A stretch of 64,000 nt of DNA from Psychrosphaera sp. F3M07 (GCF_018860345.1 NZ_JAHKPJ010000021.1:367173-431172); one strand, 5' to 3'. Positions 1-9,578 are shown, counted from the stretch's first letter. The notes: a model not told the origin generated them from the sequence alone. A program made the numbers and translations.

Positions 1-713
1 TCGATGTTAAAGTCCAAAGCCAATTTTGATAATGATGTTTGATGATGATTTTTCATGTTTTCATTGTACTTAACAGTATCAAACTCTGGAATTTCAACCG
101 CTATATTCATTGGCGTAGGGGGATAAGCATTAATCAGATGCGTGTCTGATTGTAATAAACCGGCCATAAAACATGCGTGATTAATGATCTCATAATTTAA
201 CAACGCATGACTAGCATCGTCCGTTCCAGCACTCACCGCGGCGAGTACTTTACTGTTTTTAGGCCATGCATGATCTTTAACTAATAATACTGGGCAAGGG
301 CACTTTCTTAATAAGTGCCAATCCGTTGGGGTAAAAATAACTGATTTTAACGAATCATGTTTGTGCGTGCTTTTAATAACCAAATCAAACTGGCCTTCAA
401 TCGCTGCACGAGTAATGCTTTCATATGGTCGATTATGCCAAACGACTTCCGTTGAGATATTAGTATTATTTTGTTTAGTTTGTTTTATTAACTCAATTAA
501 CCATTCTTTCTTATCTTCTAACACGGCATTTTGCATCACCGTACGTTCATCACTGGATAACATAGTGGTCATTTCATAAGAGAAATCATAAATAGTTAAA
601 AACACTGTAATGTCACAAGGATGTTTTTCTGACATTTCTAAAGCACGCGATAGTGCTTTGTGGTTATCTTCTGTGGGGTCAATTACTACTAATATTTTAT
701 TAAAGTGACTCAT
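1..713 (-). CDS. uspE: Universal stress protein UspE (3' end outside window)
   Basis: About 237 residues are visible from an ATG at 713; the C-terminus lies beyond position 1. The translation has the two-domain Usp layout of UspE, with segments typical of that protein: IYDFSYEMTT near residue 40, VVWHNRP near 90, and FTPTDWHLLRKCPCPVLLVK near 120. A second Usp domain starts with KVLAAVSAGTDD. UspE is a cytoplasmic stress protein linked in E. coli to motility, aggregation and DNA-damage resistance. It sits directly downstream of fnr on the same strand, the usual gammaproteobacterial order. The 93-bp gap between them shows no strong terminator, so read-through from fnr is possible. Identification is by recalled family similarity; the missing end prevents a length check. 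Confidence 0.9.
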   Translation of the reverse strand, partial: MSHFNKILVVIDPTEDNHKALSRALEMSEKHPCDITVFLTIYDFSYEMTTMLSSDERTVMQNAVLEDKKEWLIELIKQTKQNNTNISTEVVWHNRPYESITRAAIEGQFDLVIKSTHKHDSLKSVIFTPTDWHLLRKCPCPVLLVKDHAWPKNSKVLAAVSAGTDDASHALLNYEIINHACFMAGLLQSDTHLINAYPPTPMNIAVEIPEFDTVKYNENMKNHHQTSLSKLALDFNI

Positions 714-806
714 ATTATTCACCTTCCATTTTTATGGGCACTTGCTAAGTGTAGTAAATTATTTAAATTTTGAAGCAGTTAATTGAATGATTTTATTCGT
801 TTTTTA

Positions 807-1526
807 TTAATTACTTTCTAGCCGTCTAAATTTCTCGACATTGTCAATTTCAATTAATTTACCATTAACTTGAATGAAACCCGCTTTTTGAAATTTACTA
901 AATATACGACTAACTGTTTCTACCGTTAACCCCAAATAATTACCAATTTCACCACGAGTCATGGTTAATCTGAAAGAGTGTTTTGATAACCCTCGTTGAG
1001 AGAAACGATCTGACAAAGAGGTAAGAAATATGGCTATACGTTCCTCAGCAGATTTTTTATTCAACATCATAAACATATTTTGGTCAGCTGAAATTTCGTT
1101 GCTCATTAAACGGGTAAATTGATTACGTAATTTAGGCATCTTGTCGGTGAGTTCATCCATTGTGGTATATGGAATTTCACACACCATGGACGTTTCTAGG
1201 GATTGGCAATAGGTTTGATGTTTTTGTGTTGCTAATGCATCAAATCCAATGACATCGCCAGGTAAATGGAATCCGGTAATTTGCTCGACACCTTGATCAT
1301 CCACTAAGTAAGATTTGAAACTGCCAGAACGAATTGCGTAAAGTGATTTAAATGTTTGTCCCGCTTCAACAATACAATCATTTTTATGAAATGGTTTTTT
1401 ACGCTCAATCACATCATCTAGTTTACGTAATTCATTTTCGTCCAATGAAAAAGGAATACATAATTGATTTAAACTGCAATTTGCACAGTTCAGTGAAAAG
1501 TTACTAGAAGAGTTATTAATTAACAT
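807..1526 (-). CDS. fnr: FNR oxygen-sensing transcription regulator
   Basis: A 239-residue Crp/Fnr family regulator. Cysteines C14, C17, C23 and C116 match the four 4Fe-4S ligands of E. coli FNR (C20, C23, C29, C122) with a constant offset of six. A cyclic-nucleotide-binding-like beta barrel fills the middle. The C-terminal helix-turn-helix contains [13 protein letters not shown], so E203, S206 and R207 correspond to the E. coli FNR residues that read TTGAT half sites. It should act as an anaerobic activator and repressor. It follows the TauE-like gene after 16 bp and precedes uspE, so it may be cotranscribed with the cbb3 assembly genes. An AGGT ribosome site lies 5 nt before the ATG. A probable binding site lies upstream of ccoN in this window. 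Confidence 0.96.
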   Translation of the reverse strand: MLINNSSSNFSLNCANCSLNQLCIPFSLDENELRKLDDVIERKKPFHKNDCIVEAGQTFKSLYAIRSGSFKSYLVDDQGVEQITGFHLPGDVIGFDALATQKHQTYCQSLETSMVCEIPYTTMDELTDKMPKLRNQFTRLMSNEISADQNMFMMLNKKSAEERIAIFLTSLSDRFSQRGLSKHSFRLTMTRGEIGNYLGLTVETVSRIFSKFQKAGFIQVNGKLIEIDNVEKFRRLESN

Positions 1527-1542
1527 TAAATACCTACAATAC

Positions 1543-2223
1543 TTAGAGAAACATTATCCGATTATACGCAAAGTAAAACTGCCATATAGCCATTATAATT
1601 ACGCTCATACCTAATATAAACCTAACATAGCTATGGTTAAAAATACTATTTAATTTAGCATTTATTAACGTTAATCCGACTAAAGTAGGTAAGGTGCCAA
1701 TACCGAATAAAAACATGACTGAGAATCCAGTTAATGGTGAAGGTGATGTTATTGCTAAACTTAATGCAGTATAAACGAGTCCACATGGTAAAAATCCCCA
1801 AAACAAACCATACAACAAACATTTAAGTGGAGTATCTATTGGTAATATTTTAGATTTAATCGGATCAATAAAAGGTTGAAACCACTTACCAATAAACTCT
1901 GTTTTCAAAACAAAACTGTTAATATTAGCAATATGTAGTCCTATTCCAAACATTAAAATTGACGATAAAAGCGTCAGATATAACACGCCACCTTGAGTAA
2001 TACTGACAACCGATTGGGCAAAAAAGTTAACTATTAAACCAATAAAGCCGTAACCAAAAATACGACCAATACTGATTAAAACCGAATAGAGGAAAAATGA
2101 TTTTTCTTTAGGGACTGAAAAGCCCAATGCCATGGACAATGACCCACACATAGCAACACAATGACCACTTCCCAAAAAGCCCATTAAAAACGCAGGAATT
2201 AGGTATTCAAAAGGGAACGACAT
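1543..2223 (-). CDS. TauE/SafE-type (DsbD-like) membrane protein of the cbb3 assembly cluster
   Basis: A 226-residue hydrophobic protein with about six membrane segments. Near the N-terminus it has [10 protein letters not shown] (H21, C22, C26), a motif conserved in this family, and the first part resembles the transmembrane domain of DsbD/CcdA. Databases usually name such proteins sulfite exporter TauE/SafE family or heavy-metal transport-associated. The position immediately after ccoS suggests a role in copper handling or thiol redox chemistry for cytochrome oxidase assembly; that is inferred from context and the Cys/His motif. Its ATG overlaps the ccoS stop codon (TAATG), implying translational coupling. 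Substrate is not determinable from sequence. Confidence 0.85.
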   Translation of the reverse strand: MSFPFEYLIPAFLMGFLGSGHCVAMCGSLSMALGFSVPKEKSFFLYSVLISIGRIFGYGFIGLIVNFFAQSVVSITQGGVLYLTLLSSILMFGIGLHIANINSFVLKTEFIGKWFQPFIDPIKSKILPIDTPLKCLLYGLFWGFLPCGLVYTALSLAITSPSPLTGFSVMFLFGIGTLPTLVGLTLINAKLNSIFNHSYVRFILGMSVIIMAIWQFYFAYNRIMFL

Positions 2224-2429
2224 TATATTTGGCTATTATTGTTTTGATCGGTATTTGGCGTTGTTTTATTTTGGTCATTAGATTGCAATTCATCGTCGTC
2301 CATTAAAATAGACAAACCTTGTTTCTCTAAATCTTCAAACTGTTCTGATTTTGTTGCCCAAAAAAATGCGATGACACCAACAATCACAAAGATAATTGCC
2401 ACTGGAATTAGGTAATAAATAACATTCAT
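2223..2429 (-). CDS. ccoS: CcoS, cbb3 oxidase maturation protein
   Basis: A 68-residue protein with one N-terminal membrane helix (about residues 4-26), the FWATKSEQFEDLEKQG segment typical of CcoS, then a short acidic and Asn/Gln-rich tail. CcoS is needed for cofactor insertion into cbb3-type cytochrome c oxidase and acts in the inner membrane with CcoI. The gene starts 7 bp after ccoI and its stop overlaps the next start by one base. Short length and conserved position leave little doubt. Confidence 0.93.
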   Translation of the reverse strand: MNVIYYLIPVAIIFVIVGVIAFFWATKSEQFEDLEKQGLSILMDDDELQSNDQNKTTPNTDQNNNSQI

Positions 2430-2436
2430 TGGATGT

Positions 2437-4920
2437 TTACTTGACCTTTAATAAGCGTAATGAGTTCGTCACTACTAAAATGGAGCTCGCTGACATGCCA
2501 ATTACTGCAATATATGGTGCAACGTAACCAAGCATAGCAACAGGTAATATAACGAGATTATAAATTAACGACCAATATAAATTTGACTTAATCGTGGTTC
2601 TTGTTTGTTTGGCCGCGTTAATTAACGAGATTATTGAGTTCAAGTTGCCTTTTAAAATAATGATATCGGCGGCATATTTGGTTACATCCGCACCATCCCC
2701 CATAGCGACACTAACATCTGAAGCTGCAAATACAGGGGAGTCATTAATACCATCTCCAACCATAAGGACTAAATTAGTGGGGGAGTTTTGTTGAATATCA
2801 GAAACGTATTGTGCTTTTTTATCCGGTAAACATCCCGTTTCGACCCTATCTAATTTTAATTGTTTCCCAAGTAATTTAGCTTGCTCAGACGAGTCACCTG
2901 TTAACATAGTAAGCTGATAACCCGCGTTATTAAGTTGACTTAATACATCGATAGATTCTGATTTTAATTGGTCAGATACGTAAAACTCAGCAAGGATTTG
3001 GCCTTGATAACAAAGAAATACATTAGCATTTGATAGATGCATACTAGTACCAACACCACAAAATTGTGCGCTACCAACCTTTACGGTTTGACCTAAATAT
3101 TCACCTTTAATTCCGGAACCAACAACAGCAGAAATGTTAGTTAAGCTGTCTATCTGCAATTGAGCTTCGGGTTGTGTTCCTTGCTCTAGCTCTGCGGGAG
3201 ATTGTTCGAATATAGTTTGGTCAAATGCATTAGAAATAGGGTGCTCAGAGTGTTTTTGTAGTCGAATGATGATAGCTTTCAACAAATCTACGGGCAAACC
3301 CAGTGATAATAAATTCGCTTGATGATAATAAGCTTGTTGTATCTCAAACCGTCCTTTAGTCAAAGTGCCCGTTTTATCAAAACAAACATGAGTCAAATGA
3401 CTTAATTTATCAAAGGCTAATGGGTCTTTAATTAAAATACCTTGTTTATTCAGAGCTGAAATAACACAAGTATACGCGGTTGGGGTCGCTAAACTTAACG
3501 CACACGGACAAGTGGCAACTAAAACAGACAAACTTACCCAAAGGGCATCAACAGGCTCTACAAAGTACCAAATAACATAAGTGATCAAAGCCAGTATTAG
3601 CTGGCTGAAGACAAACCAATGGGCAATCTTATCAGCAAACTGGGTATAAACGGGTTTATGCCTAGCAAACTCTTCTTGTAAGTCACCAATTTTAGATAGG
3701 GTCGTTTTATCCCCCATAGCCGTCACTTCGACAGTTATAACACCATCATTATTAATACTGCCAGCCAAAACAGTATCGCCAGTTAATTTTGCTATAGGTT
3801 CAAACTCACCATTTAATACCGATTCGTTAACGCTGGTAACCCCATCTTGTATAACACCGTCAATCGCAATATTTTGTCCAGGCTTGATAAGTACAAGATC
3901 ACCTAGTTTTATATTTTTTACCAATTCAACCATAGGTTCACCATTAACTATCTTATTGACAGTGACAGGTAAATTTTTATTTAAATTGGCGTTAGATAAA
4001 ATGGCTTTACTTTTAGCCCTGAACTCTAAGTACTTACCAATCAATAACAAAAAGGTGAACATGGAAATACTTTCAAAAAATACTTCTCCTTGATCACCAT
4101 TTAGTCCATTAACTAATAATTGATAAAAGCTAGCAAAAAAAGCACCGTAAATTGCAAATGCGACGGGGACATCCATATTTAACTTTTTAGCTTTGATAGA
4201 GTAATAAGAACCAAACAAAAAAGGTAAAGCAGAATAAAAAACCACAGGTACAGATAAAATCAAACTAAGCCATTTAAAATAGCCTACTTGGTGTGACTCC
4301 ATATTATTAAACGCACCAAAGTACATAGCAAAAGCGATCATCATCACTTGCATAGTAAATAGACCAGCCACACCTAGGCGTTTGATATATTGTTTTTCTT
4401 GAAATTTAAGTTTGTGTTCAGTGTCTGACACATTAAACGGAGAAGATGGATAACCCACTGCAGTTAATTTAGATAATATAGAAGATAAAGGCAAAGTAGG
4501 GTGTTGCCAAATGATTTCAGCCCTTTGGTTAATCGTATTCACGTTAACTTTGATAATGCCATTTAACGTAGTGAGGGATTGTTCAATTAACCATGCACAA
4601 GCTGCACAGTGGATATTATCAACAGAAAGGATTACTTTTCTTACATTTGGATCTTCAGTCACACTAGATATTTGTTCTAAAAATCCAATATCGTCATAAA
4701 CCAAGAAGCGTTCATCGGTTACATTTTCCTCTGGTTTAGAAGCCATATCAGAACGGAACTGATAATACGTGCCTAAACCATTGTTATAAATATGCTCTGT
4801 AACCGATTTGCATCCCAAACAACAAACTTGAAAAGTTTGTCCATTAATATCCGCAGCAATCGGACTTTGATTTTTAGGTAAATCGTTACCACAGTGGTAA
4901 CAAGATGCAGTTTCCGCCAT
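2437..4920 (-). CDS. ccoI: CcoI, copper-transporting P1B-type ATPase for cbb3 assembly
   Basis: An 827-residue P-type ATPase. The N-terminus carries a cysteine-rich segment (CYHCG at 7-11, CCLGC at 33-37) and then a heavy-metal-associated domain with CAAC at 105-108. The membrane CPC copper motif is at 471-473, the phosphorylation site DKTGTLT begins at D515, an SEHPIS segment follows, and the hinge MVGDGINDSP lies near the C-terminus. These are the marks of CcoI/FixI copper ATPases, which export Cu(I) across the inner membrane for the CuB site of cbb3 oxidase. It lies between ccoH and ccoS with 5-7 bp gaps, supporting one transcription unit. A general CopA is unlikely given the double cysteine N-terminus and location. 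Confidence 0.96.
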   Translation of the reverse strand: MAETASCYHCGNDLPKNQSPIAADINGQTFQVCCLGCKSVTEHIYNNGLGTYYQFRSDMASKPEENVTDERFLVYDDIGFLEQISSVTEDPNVRKVILSVDNIHCAACAWLIEQSLTTLNGIIKVNVNTINQRAEIIWQHPTLPLSSILSKLTAVGYPSSPFNVSDTEHKLKFQEKQYIKRLGVAGLFTMQVMMIAFAMYFGAFNNMESHQVGYFKWLSLILSVPVVFYSALPFLFGSYYSIKAKKLNMDVPVAFAIYGAFFASFYQLLVNGLNGDQGEVFFESISMFTFLLLIGKYLEFRAKSKAILSNANLNKNLPVTVNKIVNGEPMVELVKNIKLGDLVLIKPGQNIAIDGVIQDGVTSVNESVLNGEFEPIAKLTGDTVLAGSINNDGVITVEVTAMGDKTTLSKIGDLQEEFARHKPVYTQFADKIAHWFVFSQLILALITYVIWYFVEPVDALWVSLSVLVATCPCALSLATPTAYTCVISALNKQGILIKDPLAFDKLSHLTHVCFDKTGTLTKGRFEIQQAYYHQANLLSLGLPVDLLKAIIIRLQKHSEHPISNAFDQTIFEQSPAELEQGTQPEAQLQIDSLTNISAVVGSGIKGEYLGQTVKVGSAQFCGVGTSMHLSNANVFLCYQGQILAEFYVSDQLKSESIDVLSQLNNAGYQLTMLTGDSSEQAKLLGKQLKLDRVETGCLPDKKAQYVSDIQQNSPTNLVLMVGDGINDSPVFAASDVSVAMGDGADVTKYAADIIILKGNLNSIISLINAAKQTRTTIKSNLYWSLIYNLVILPVAMLGYVAPYIAVIGMSASSILVVTNSLRLLKVK

Positions 4921-4925
4921 TTATT

Positions 4926-5399
4926 TTATAAAGCTATCCAAGTTGAATTTGGTAATGCGATATCTTTACGGATCTTCCAAGCGTTATCCATAGGAGCAAT
5001 GATTATTTGCCATTTGCCAGCCATAATTGAATCAACGGAAGATGAAAGCGTGCCTTTACCATTTGGAGTTAGGACTAAACTAAAATCTTGATCTGCCAAG
5101 GTAGAGTGAACAACATTAACTTTTAACGCAGTGTACGTTTGTGGAGATTTTATCTCAATTCGTTGTTCATCAATCTTTAAGCTTAAGCTTATACCTAGCT
5201 CTTTAGCGTTATTGTATAATGTAAGTTCTTGGTTGATTGCTTTGCCTTTTTTATAGTAATCATCAATCACCATATCTGGCTGGTTTTGATTAGTAATAAT
5301 AATAGTGGCGATACCACCAATTACTGCGAGCATTGGGAAGGTTATGATTAACCAAACCCAAGGATTACGATACCAAATATCCGATTTCATATATTTCAC
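4926..5399 (-). CDS. ccoH: CcoH/FixH, cbb3 oxidase assembly protein
   Basis: A 157-residue protein with a short cytoplasmic start (WYRNPWVWLI), one membrane helix around residues 15-36, then a periplasmic domain containing DDYYKKGKAINQ, the hallmark of the FixH/CcoH family. CcoH associates with CcoP during cbb3 assembly. It is the first gene of the ccoH-ccoI-ccoS set and is separated from ccoP by 166 bp containing a terminator. It therefore probably has its own promoter, although I saw no convincing FNR box in that gap. Confidence 0.92.
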   Translation of the reverse strand: MKYMKSDIWYRNPWVWLIITFPMLAVIGGIATIIITNQNQPDMVIDDYYKKGKAINQELTLYNNAKELGISLSLKIDEQRIEIKSPQTYTALKVNVVHSTLADQDFSLVLTPNGKGTLSSSVDSIMAGKWQIIIAPMDNAWKIRKDIALPNSTWIAL

Positions 5400-5523
5400 C
5401 TACTAATAATTATCCATTACCATCACGTTTAATGGTATTACCGACTTATAAAGAAAGAAACTGAAGCAATGCCTTTTTTTATAAACCAATATGGTTTCGC
5501 ATGTTTAACAAACTAATGGGAAC

Positions 5524-5548
5524 ATAAAAAAAGCCTCCGTAGAGGCTT
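5524..5548 (-). terminator. Intrinsic terminator after ccoP
   Basis: A 7-bp perfect stem AAGCCTC/GAGGCTT with a 4-nt loop (5531-5548). On the minus strand it is followed by a run of T, 17 bp beyond the ccoP stop. It separates ccoNOQP from ccoHIS. Confidence 0.85.
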
Positions 5549-5565
5549 CTTACAATATGAAGTAT

Positions 5566-6639
5566 CTATTTGTTAGGATGTGATATCCGATAAACGTAAC
5601 TTGATATAACGTGTACTTTATCTTCACCTAAAACATCTTTCCAAGCAGGCATGACACCGGCACGACCGTTACGGATTGATTCTTCAACTTTATGTGTAGA
5701 ACCACCATATAACCAAATATTATCCGTTAAATTTGGAGCACCTGTTGCTAAACCATTAGCTACACCACCTTTACCATTTGCACCGTGACACGCTGCACAA
5801 AGAGCAAATTTAGCTTTACCAGCTTCAGCCATTTTGTCGTTAACTTTACGACCAGCTAATTTAAGTACGTACTGTGCAACTTCTTTAACACCTTGTTCAC
5901 CACCTAAAGCAGGTCCCCAAGCGGCCATTCCTGTTGCTACACGACCATGCATAAGTGTTTCTTTAATTTTTTCTGGCGTACCACCATATAACCAATCACT
6001 ATCAGTTAGGTCTGGGAAGCCAGTAGAACCACGTGCATCTGAACCATGACATAAGGCACAGTTTTGAAGGAATAAACGTTGACCAACTTTAAATGGTTCT
6101 ATTTCAAGCATACCTTGAGGCCTTTTGCCATCAGCATCTTCAACACATGCCGTCTCAGCATAAACTTCGCCGTTCTTTTCAAAACATAAACCATCTGAGT
6201 AAGCTAAATCTAAAATAGGTTTGTCAGCCATAGATTTGAACAGTGGCCCATAGATTTCATCTGCACGTTTGATCTCTTGATCTAACTGAACAAATTCACC
6301 TTCAGCAATAGATTTAGCTGATAAAGTACGAGACTCATCTAGAGAAACAATACCTTGGTGTGAACTTTTCCAACCAGATAAACCTTCCCAATTACCCATA
6401 CCAGGCATAATGATTAGATAACCAATTGACCATACTAAGATGAAGTAGAACATATATGTCCACCACTTAGGTAAAGGGTTATTTAGCTCTTCTATACCAT
6501 CAAACTCATGGCCCATAGACTCGCCTTCGCCTACGTGGGTATAGTTTGTTAGATTAATTGTAATAATCCAGAAACAACCGATGATAGAAATACTAGTTAG
6601 TATTATTACCCACCAATGCCAAAATTCAGTCATTACCAT
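5566..6639 (-). CDS. ccoP: CcoP, di-heme c subunit of cbb3 cytochrome oxidase
   Basis: A 357-residue subunit with two membrane helices (about 8-30 and 60-79) and two class I cytochrome c domains. Heme sites are CALCH at 194-198 and CAACH at 281-285; likely axial methionines are M238 and M330. It passes electrons from soluble cytochrome c to the oxidase. Length exceeds the usual 290-325 residues because of an acidic segment at about 147-180 with two extra cysteines, C152 and C165, before the first heme domain. The first of two close ATGs (6639) is favoured because AGGAG lies 7 nt upstream. The start overlaps ccoQ by 14 nt. Confidence 0.96.
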   Translation of the reverse strand: MVMTEFWHWWVIILTSISIIGCFWIITINLTNYTHVGEGESMGHEFDGIEELNNPLPKWWTYMFYFILVWSIGYLIIMPGMGNWEGLSGWKSSHQGIVSLDESRTLSAKSIAEGEFVQLDQEIKRADEIYGPLFKSMADKPILDLAYSDGLCFEKNGEVYAETACVEDADGKRPQGMLEIEPFKVGQRLFLQNCALCHGSDARGSTGFPDLTDSDWLYGGTPEKIKETLMHGRVATGMAAWGPALGGEQGVKEVAQYVLKLAGRKVNDKMAEAGKAKFALCAACHGANGKGGVANGLATGAPNLTDNIWLYGGSTHKVEESIRNGRAGVMPAWKDVLGEDKVHVISSYVYRISHPNK

Positions 6640-6817
6640 TTTTTTGCTCCTTTAAATTAGGATCTTTGTTTACTTCATCTTCTTCGAAAATAGATTGGGC
6701 TATATCGTCAAATTTACTCTTACTTTTTTTGTTGTAAGCCCAGTAAACAATTACCAAAAACAAAACCATTAAAATAAGCGTATAAACGCCTCGATACGTT
6801 CCGTAATCCATATTCAT
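6626..6817 (-). CDS. ccoQ: CcoQ/FixQ small subunit of cbb3 oxidase
   Basis: A 63-residue protein with one membrane helix (about 8-27), a basic stretch NKKSKSKFDD and an acidic tail, which is the CcoQ pattern. CcoQ stabilises the oxidase complex. It shares a base with the ccoO stop region (ends and starts meet at 6817) and overlaps the ccoP start by 14 nt, as expected for a tightly coupled ccoNOQP operon. Confidence 0.93.
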   Translation of the reverse strand: MNMDYGTYRGVYTLILMVLFLVIVYWAYNKKSKSKFDDIAQSIFEEDEVNKDPNLKEQKNGND

Positions 6818-7461
6818 TACTTAAGATGCGTGCCAAGTTGTTGTAAATAAGCGATTAAAGCCTGCATTTCAGTTTTACCTTCAACGGCAGCTTTCGCGCC
6901 TGCTATATCTTCAGCTGAATACAATGGTATGTAGTTTCCAGCGTCGTCTTTATGGGTTTTGCCTTTTGTTAAAGTATTAAATACTTCAAACTTTTTGCCT
7001 ATGATTTCGCCATCTAATACAGCTTCGTCTAACCATTTAAATGAAGGCATGTTTGATTGTGGTACAACATCACGTGGATTCATTAAATGAGCATAATGCC
7101 AATCGTCACTATAACGTTGACCTACACGAGCCAAATCAGGGCCTGTACGTTTAGATCCCCAAAGGAAAGGGTGGTCCCATACAGATTCGCCGGCAACAGA
7201 GTAATGACCATAACGTTCAACTTCAGCACGGAATGGACGGATCATCTGGCTGTGACAGTTATTACAACCTTCACGAATATAGATGTCACGGCCTTCCATT
7301 TCTAACGCTGTTAATGCACGCATGCCTTTAACGGGTTCTGTTGTATCTTTTTGAAACATCAAAGGTGTGATTTCCACTAGGGCACCAAAGCTAATTGCTA
7401 CAACCGTTAGGATAGCCATTAACGTGATATTTTTTTCAATCTTCTCATGATGATTTGCCAT
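6817..7461 (-). CDS. ccoO: CcoO, mono-heme c subunit of cbb3 oxidase
   Basis: A 214-residue protein with one N-terminal membrane helix (about 12-34) and a periplasmic cytochrome c domain. The heme site is CNNCH at 66-70 in the family motif [16 protein letters not shown]. Downstream [10 protein letters not shown] and QSNMPSF supply the usual fold and axial methionine regions. It lies 14 bp after ccoN. Length agrees with typical CcoO. Confidence 0.97.
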   Translation of the reverse strand: MANHHEKIEKNITLMAILTVVAISFGALVEITPLMFQKDTTEPVKGMRALTALEMEGRDIYIREGCNNCHSQMIRPFRAEVERYGHYSVAGESVWDHPFLWGSKRTGPDLARVGQRYSDDWHYAHLMNPRDVVPQSNMPSFKWLDEAVLDGEIIGKKFEVFNTLTKGKTHKDDAGNYIPLYSAEDIAGAKAAVEGKTEMQALIAYLQQLGTHLK

Positions 7462-7475
7462 ATCTATAACTCTCC

Positions 7476-8888
7476 TTACGCTGCACTAACTTGTTTGCTT
7501 TCGCGAACGGTTTTAACTACGTTGTATACCATCACTAACATGCCAGCAACAACAAACACACCACCTAAGAAACGTACAAAGTAGAACGGGTAAGAGGCTT
7601 CTAAACTTTGAACAAAACTATAAGTTAATGTTCCGTCAGAGTTAACCGCACGCCACATTAGACCTTGCATAACACCTGAGATCCACATAGCAACAATGTA
7701 AAGAACAACACCAACTGTGTGTAACCAGAAATGCGTATTAATTAGCTTAATGTCTGCCATTTCAGTTTTGCCATATAGGCGAGGGATAACATGATATAAA
7801 GCACCAATAGAAACCATGGCAACCCAACCTAAAGCACCTGAGTGAACGTGGCCGATTGTCCAGTCTGTATAATGTGATAATGCGTTTACTGATTTGATAG
7901 CCATCATTGGGCCTTCAAACGTAGACATACCATAAAAAGATAAAGAAACGATTAAGAAACGTAAAATAGGGTCAGTTCTTAGTTTATGCCAAGCACCTGA
8001 TAACGTCATAATACCGTTTATCATTCCGCCCCAAGAAGGGATGAATAAGATAACTGACATAACCATACCTAGTGATTGAGTCCAATCAGGTAAAGCTGTG
8101 TAATGAAGGTGGTGAGGACCAGCCCAAATGTATAAAGAAATTAATGCCCAAAAGTGAACAACAGATAAGCGGTATGAATATACCGGACGTTCTGCTTGTT
8201 TAGGCACGAAATAATACATCATTCCTAAGAAACCAGCTGTTAACAAGAAGCCTACCGCGTTATGTCCGTACCACCACTGAACCATGGCATCAACCGCACC
8301 AGAGTATATAGAGTAGGATTTAAACAAAGTAACCGGTATAGCTGCACTATTTACTAAGTGCAATACAGCAACCGTAATAATAAAACCGGCATAGAACCAG
8401 TTTGCAACATATATATGACTTGTCTTTCTAATGGCAACAGTACCAATAAAGACATATGCATAAGCTAACCAAACAATCGTGATTAAAATATCAATTGGCC
8501 ATTCTAATTCAGCATATTCTTTTGAAGTAGTTAAGCCCATTGGTAAAGTAATTACCGCCGATACAATAACGGCTTGCCAACCCCAAAAGGTGAAAGCGGC
8601 CACTTTATCGCTTATTAGTTTTACTTTACATGTACGTTGTACAACGTAATAAGAGGTAGCGAATAACGCACTAGTACCAAATGCAAAAATTACAGCGTTG
8701 GTATGTAGTGGGCGTAAACGCGAAAATGTTAGCCATGGAGTTTCAAAGTTTAACGCAGGCCATATTAATTGCGCAGCAATTAATACACCAACAGTCATGC
8801 CTATAAGACCCCAGAAAACAGTTGTTAAAGCAAATTGCTTTACAACTTTGTAGTTGTACTCTGGATGAGCGATCGTAGTTGTTGTCAT
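7476..8888 (-). CDS. ccoN: CcoN, catalytic subunit I of cbb3 cytochrome c oxidase
   Basis: A 470-residue heme-copper oxidase subunit with about twelve membrane helices. Recognisable segments are [15 protein letters not shown] near residue 57 (low-spin heme ligand region), [10 protein letters not shown] near 205 (CuB ligand region), [15 protein letters not shown] near 255, and [13 protein letters not shown] near 345 (heme ligands). It reduces O2 to water with high affinity and pumps protons. First gene of ccoNOQP. Its upstream region contains an FNR-type box (9054-9067), consistent with expression at low oxygen. Confidence 0.97.
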   Translation of the reverse strand: MTTTTIAHPEYNYKVVKQFALTTVFWGLIGMTVGVLIAAQLIWPALNFETPWLTFSRLRPLHTNAVIFAFGTSALFATSYYVVQRTCKVKLISDKVAAFTFWGWQAVIVSAVITLPMGLTTSKEYAELEWPIDILITIVWLAYAYVFIGTVAIRKTSHIYVANWFYAGFIITVAVLHLVNSAAIPVTLFKSYSIYSGAVDAMVQWWYGHNAVGFLLTAGFLGMMYYFVPKQAERPVYSYRLSVVHFWALISLYIWAGPHHLHYTALPDWTQSLGMVMSVILFIPSWGGMINGIMTLSGAWHKLRTDPILRFLIVSLSFYGMSTFEGPMMAIKSVNALSHYTDWTIGHVHSGALGWVAMVSIGALYHVIPRLYGKTEMADIKLINTHFWLHTVGVVLYIVAMWISGVMQGLMWRAVNSDGTLTYSFVQSLEASYPFYFVRFLGGVFVVAGMLVMVYNVVKTVRESKQVSAA

Positions 8889-9026
8889 ATTTATGATTCC
8901 ACTTACATGTGAAAATTATTGGTATACAAGTTTAAAAGTTTAGACTCTTTAAGATTATTTTGTGAAAAATAACCAAAATCAAACAGATAAGCTTATGGGC
9001 AGATGCATAATAAAGACTTTAGGGAT

Positions 9027-9067
9027 AAAATAACAGCGGCTATTCACAAAATATTGTCATAGATCAA
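9027..9067 (-). promoter_or_regulatory. FNR-type box and candidate ccoN promoter
   Basis: TTGTCATAGATCAA at 9054-9067 matches the FNR consensus TTGATNNNNATCAA at nine of ten specified bases once the TTGTC half site is allowed one substitution. If the box is centred at -41.5 on the minus strand, transcription would start near 9019. TATTTT (minus strand, 9027-9032), four of six matches to a -10 box, then falls at about -13 to -8. The box is only 17 bp before the ATG of the plus-strand lipoprotein gene, so activation of ccoN is the more natural reading. The promoter placement is inferred. Confidence 0.65.
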
Positions 9068-9083
9068 GAGACTGAAACATCGC

Positions 9084-9512
9084 ATGAACAAAATATGTAC
9101 AAAGTTAATTCAATTAGTAACCAGCTTGTTATTTGTTACTTTATTATTGGGATGCCATAGTGAAGAAACTTCAAGATTAAACACCTGTGAAAAGCAGTGT
9201 TTAACCATGGAAAACCAAAACCTAAAGGTGACCGTTAACACCCAATATATTTTGGTCGAACAGTCCTATCAATTATCCATTACATCAGATCAAAAAATAT
9301 CATCAATCTTTATAACTGGTATCAACATGAACATGGGTAAATTACCATTAATCGCGCAACAGATTAAACAAGAGAACGGACAATATTATTACCAGGCCTC
9401 TTTTTTGTTAGGTTTATGTTCTGATCCGCAAATGTTATGGCAATTAACTATAAATACAGAACACTCAACAAATCAATTTGAATTTACCTCGTATTGGAAA
9501 CAACCTGAATAA
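9084..9512 (+). CDS. Small FixH-like lipoprotein next to ccoN
   Basis: A 142-residue predicted lipoprotein: hydrophobic signal with lipobox LLGC (Cys24), then a CEKQC pair (C35, C39) and an all-beta-looking domain. The segment NMNMGKLPL (M82, M84) followed by LGLCSDPQMLW (C112, M117) recalls the metal-binding pattern of YtkA/FixH-type domains, in which conserved Met and Cys residues can bind copper. Divergent position next to ccoN, with a shared FNR-box region, suggests a role in respiration or copper supply. No enzyme motif is visible. The family link is a judgement from pattern and is not certain. Confidence 0.75.
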   Translation: MNKICTKLIQLVTSLLFVTLLLGCHSEETSRLNTCEKQCLTMENQNLKVTVNTQYILVEQSYQLSITSDQKISSIFITGINMNMGKLPLIAQQIKQENGQYYYQASFLLGLCSDPQMLWQLTINTEHSTNQFEFTSYWKQPE

Positions 9513-9520
9513 ATACGAAA

Positions 9521-9557
9521 AAGCAGCCAATGTAATTCACACTAGCTGCTTATTTTT
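9521..9557. terminator. Bidirectional terminator between lipoprotein and usp genes
   Basis: A stem AAGCAGC (9521-9527) / GCTGCTT (9545-9551) with a 17-nt loop, flanked by A-rich sequence on the left and TATTTTT on the right. It lies between two converging genes and can serve both. Confidence 0.6.
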
Positions 9558-9578
9558 CAATTAATCTAATCGATATTT

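Noticed and set aside
5400-5523. FNR box upstream of ccoH
   Set aside because: I scanned both strands by eye for TTGAT-N4-ATCAA and found no site with both half sites.
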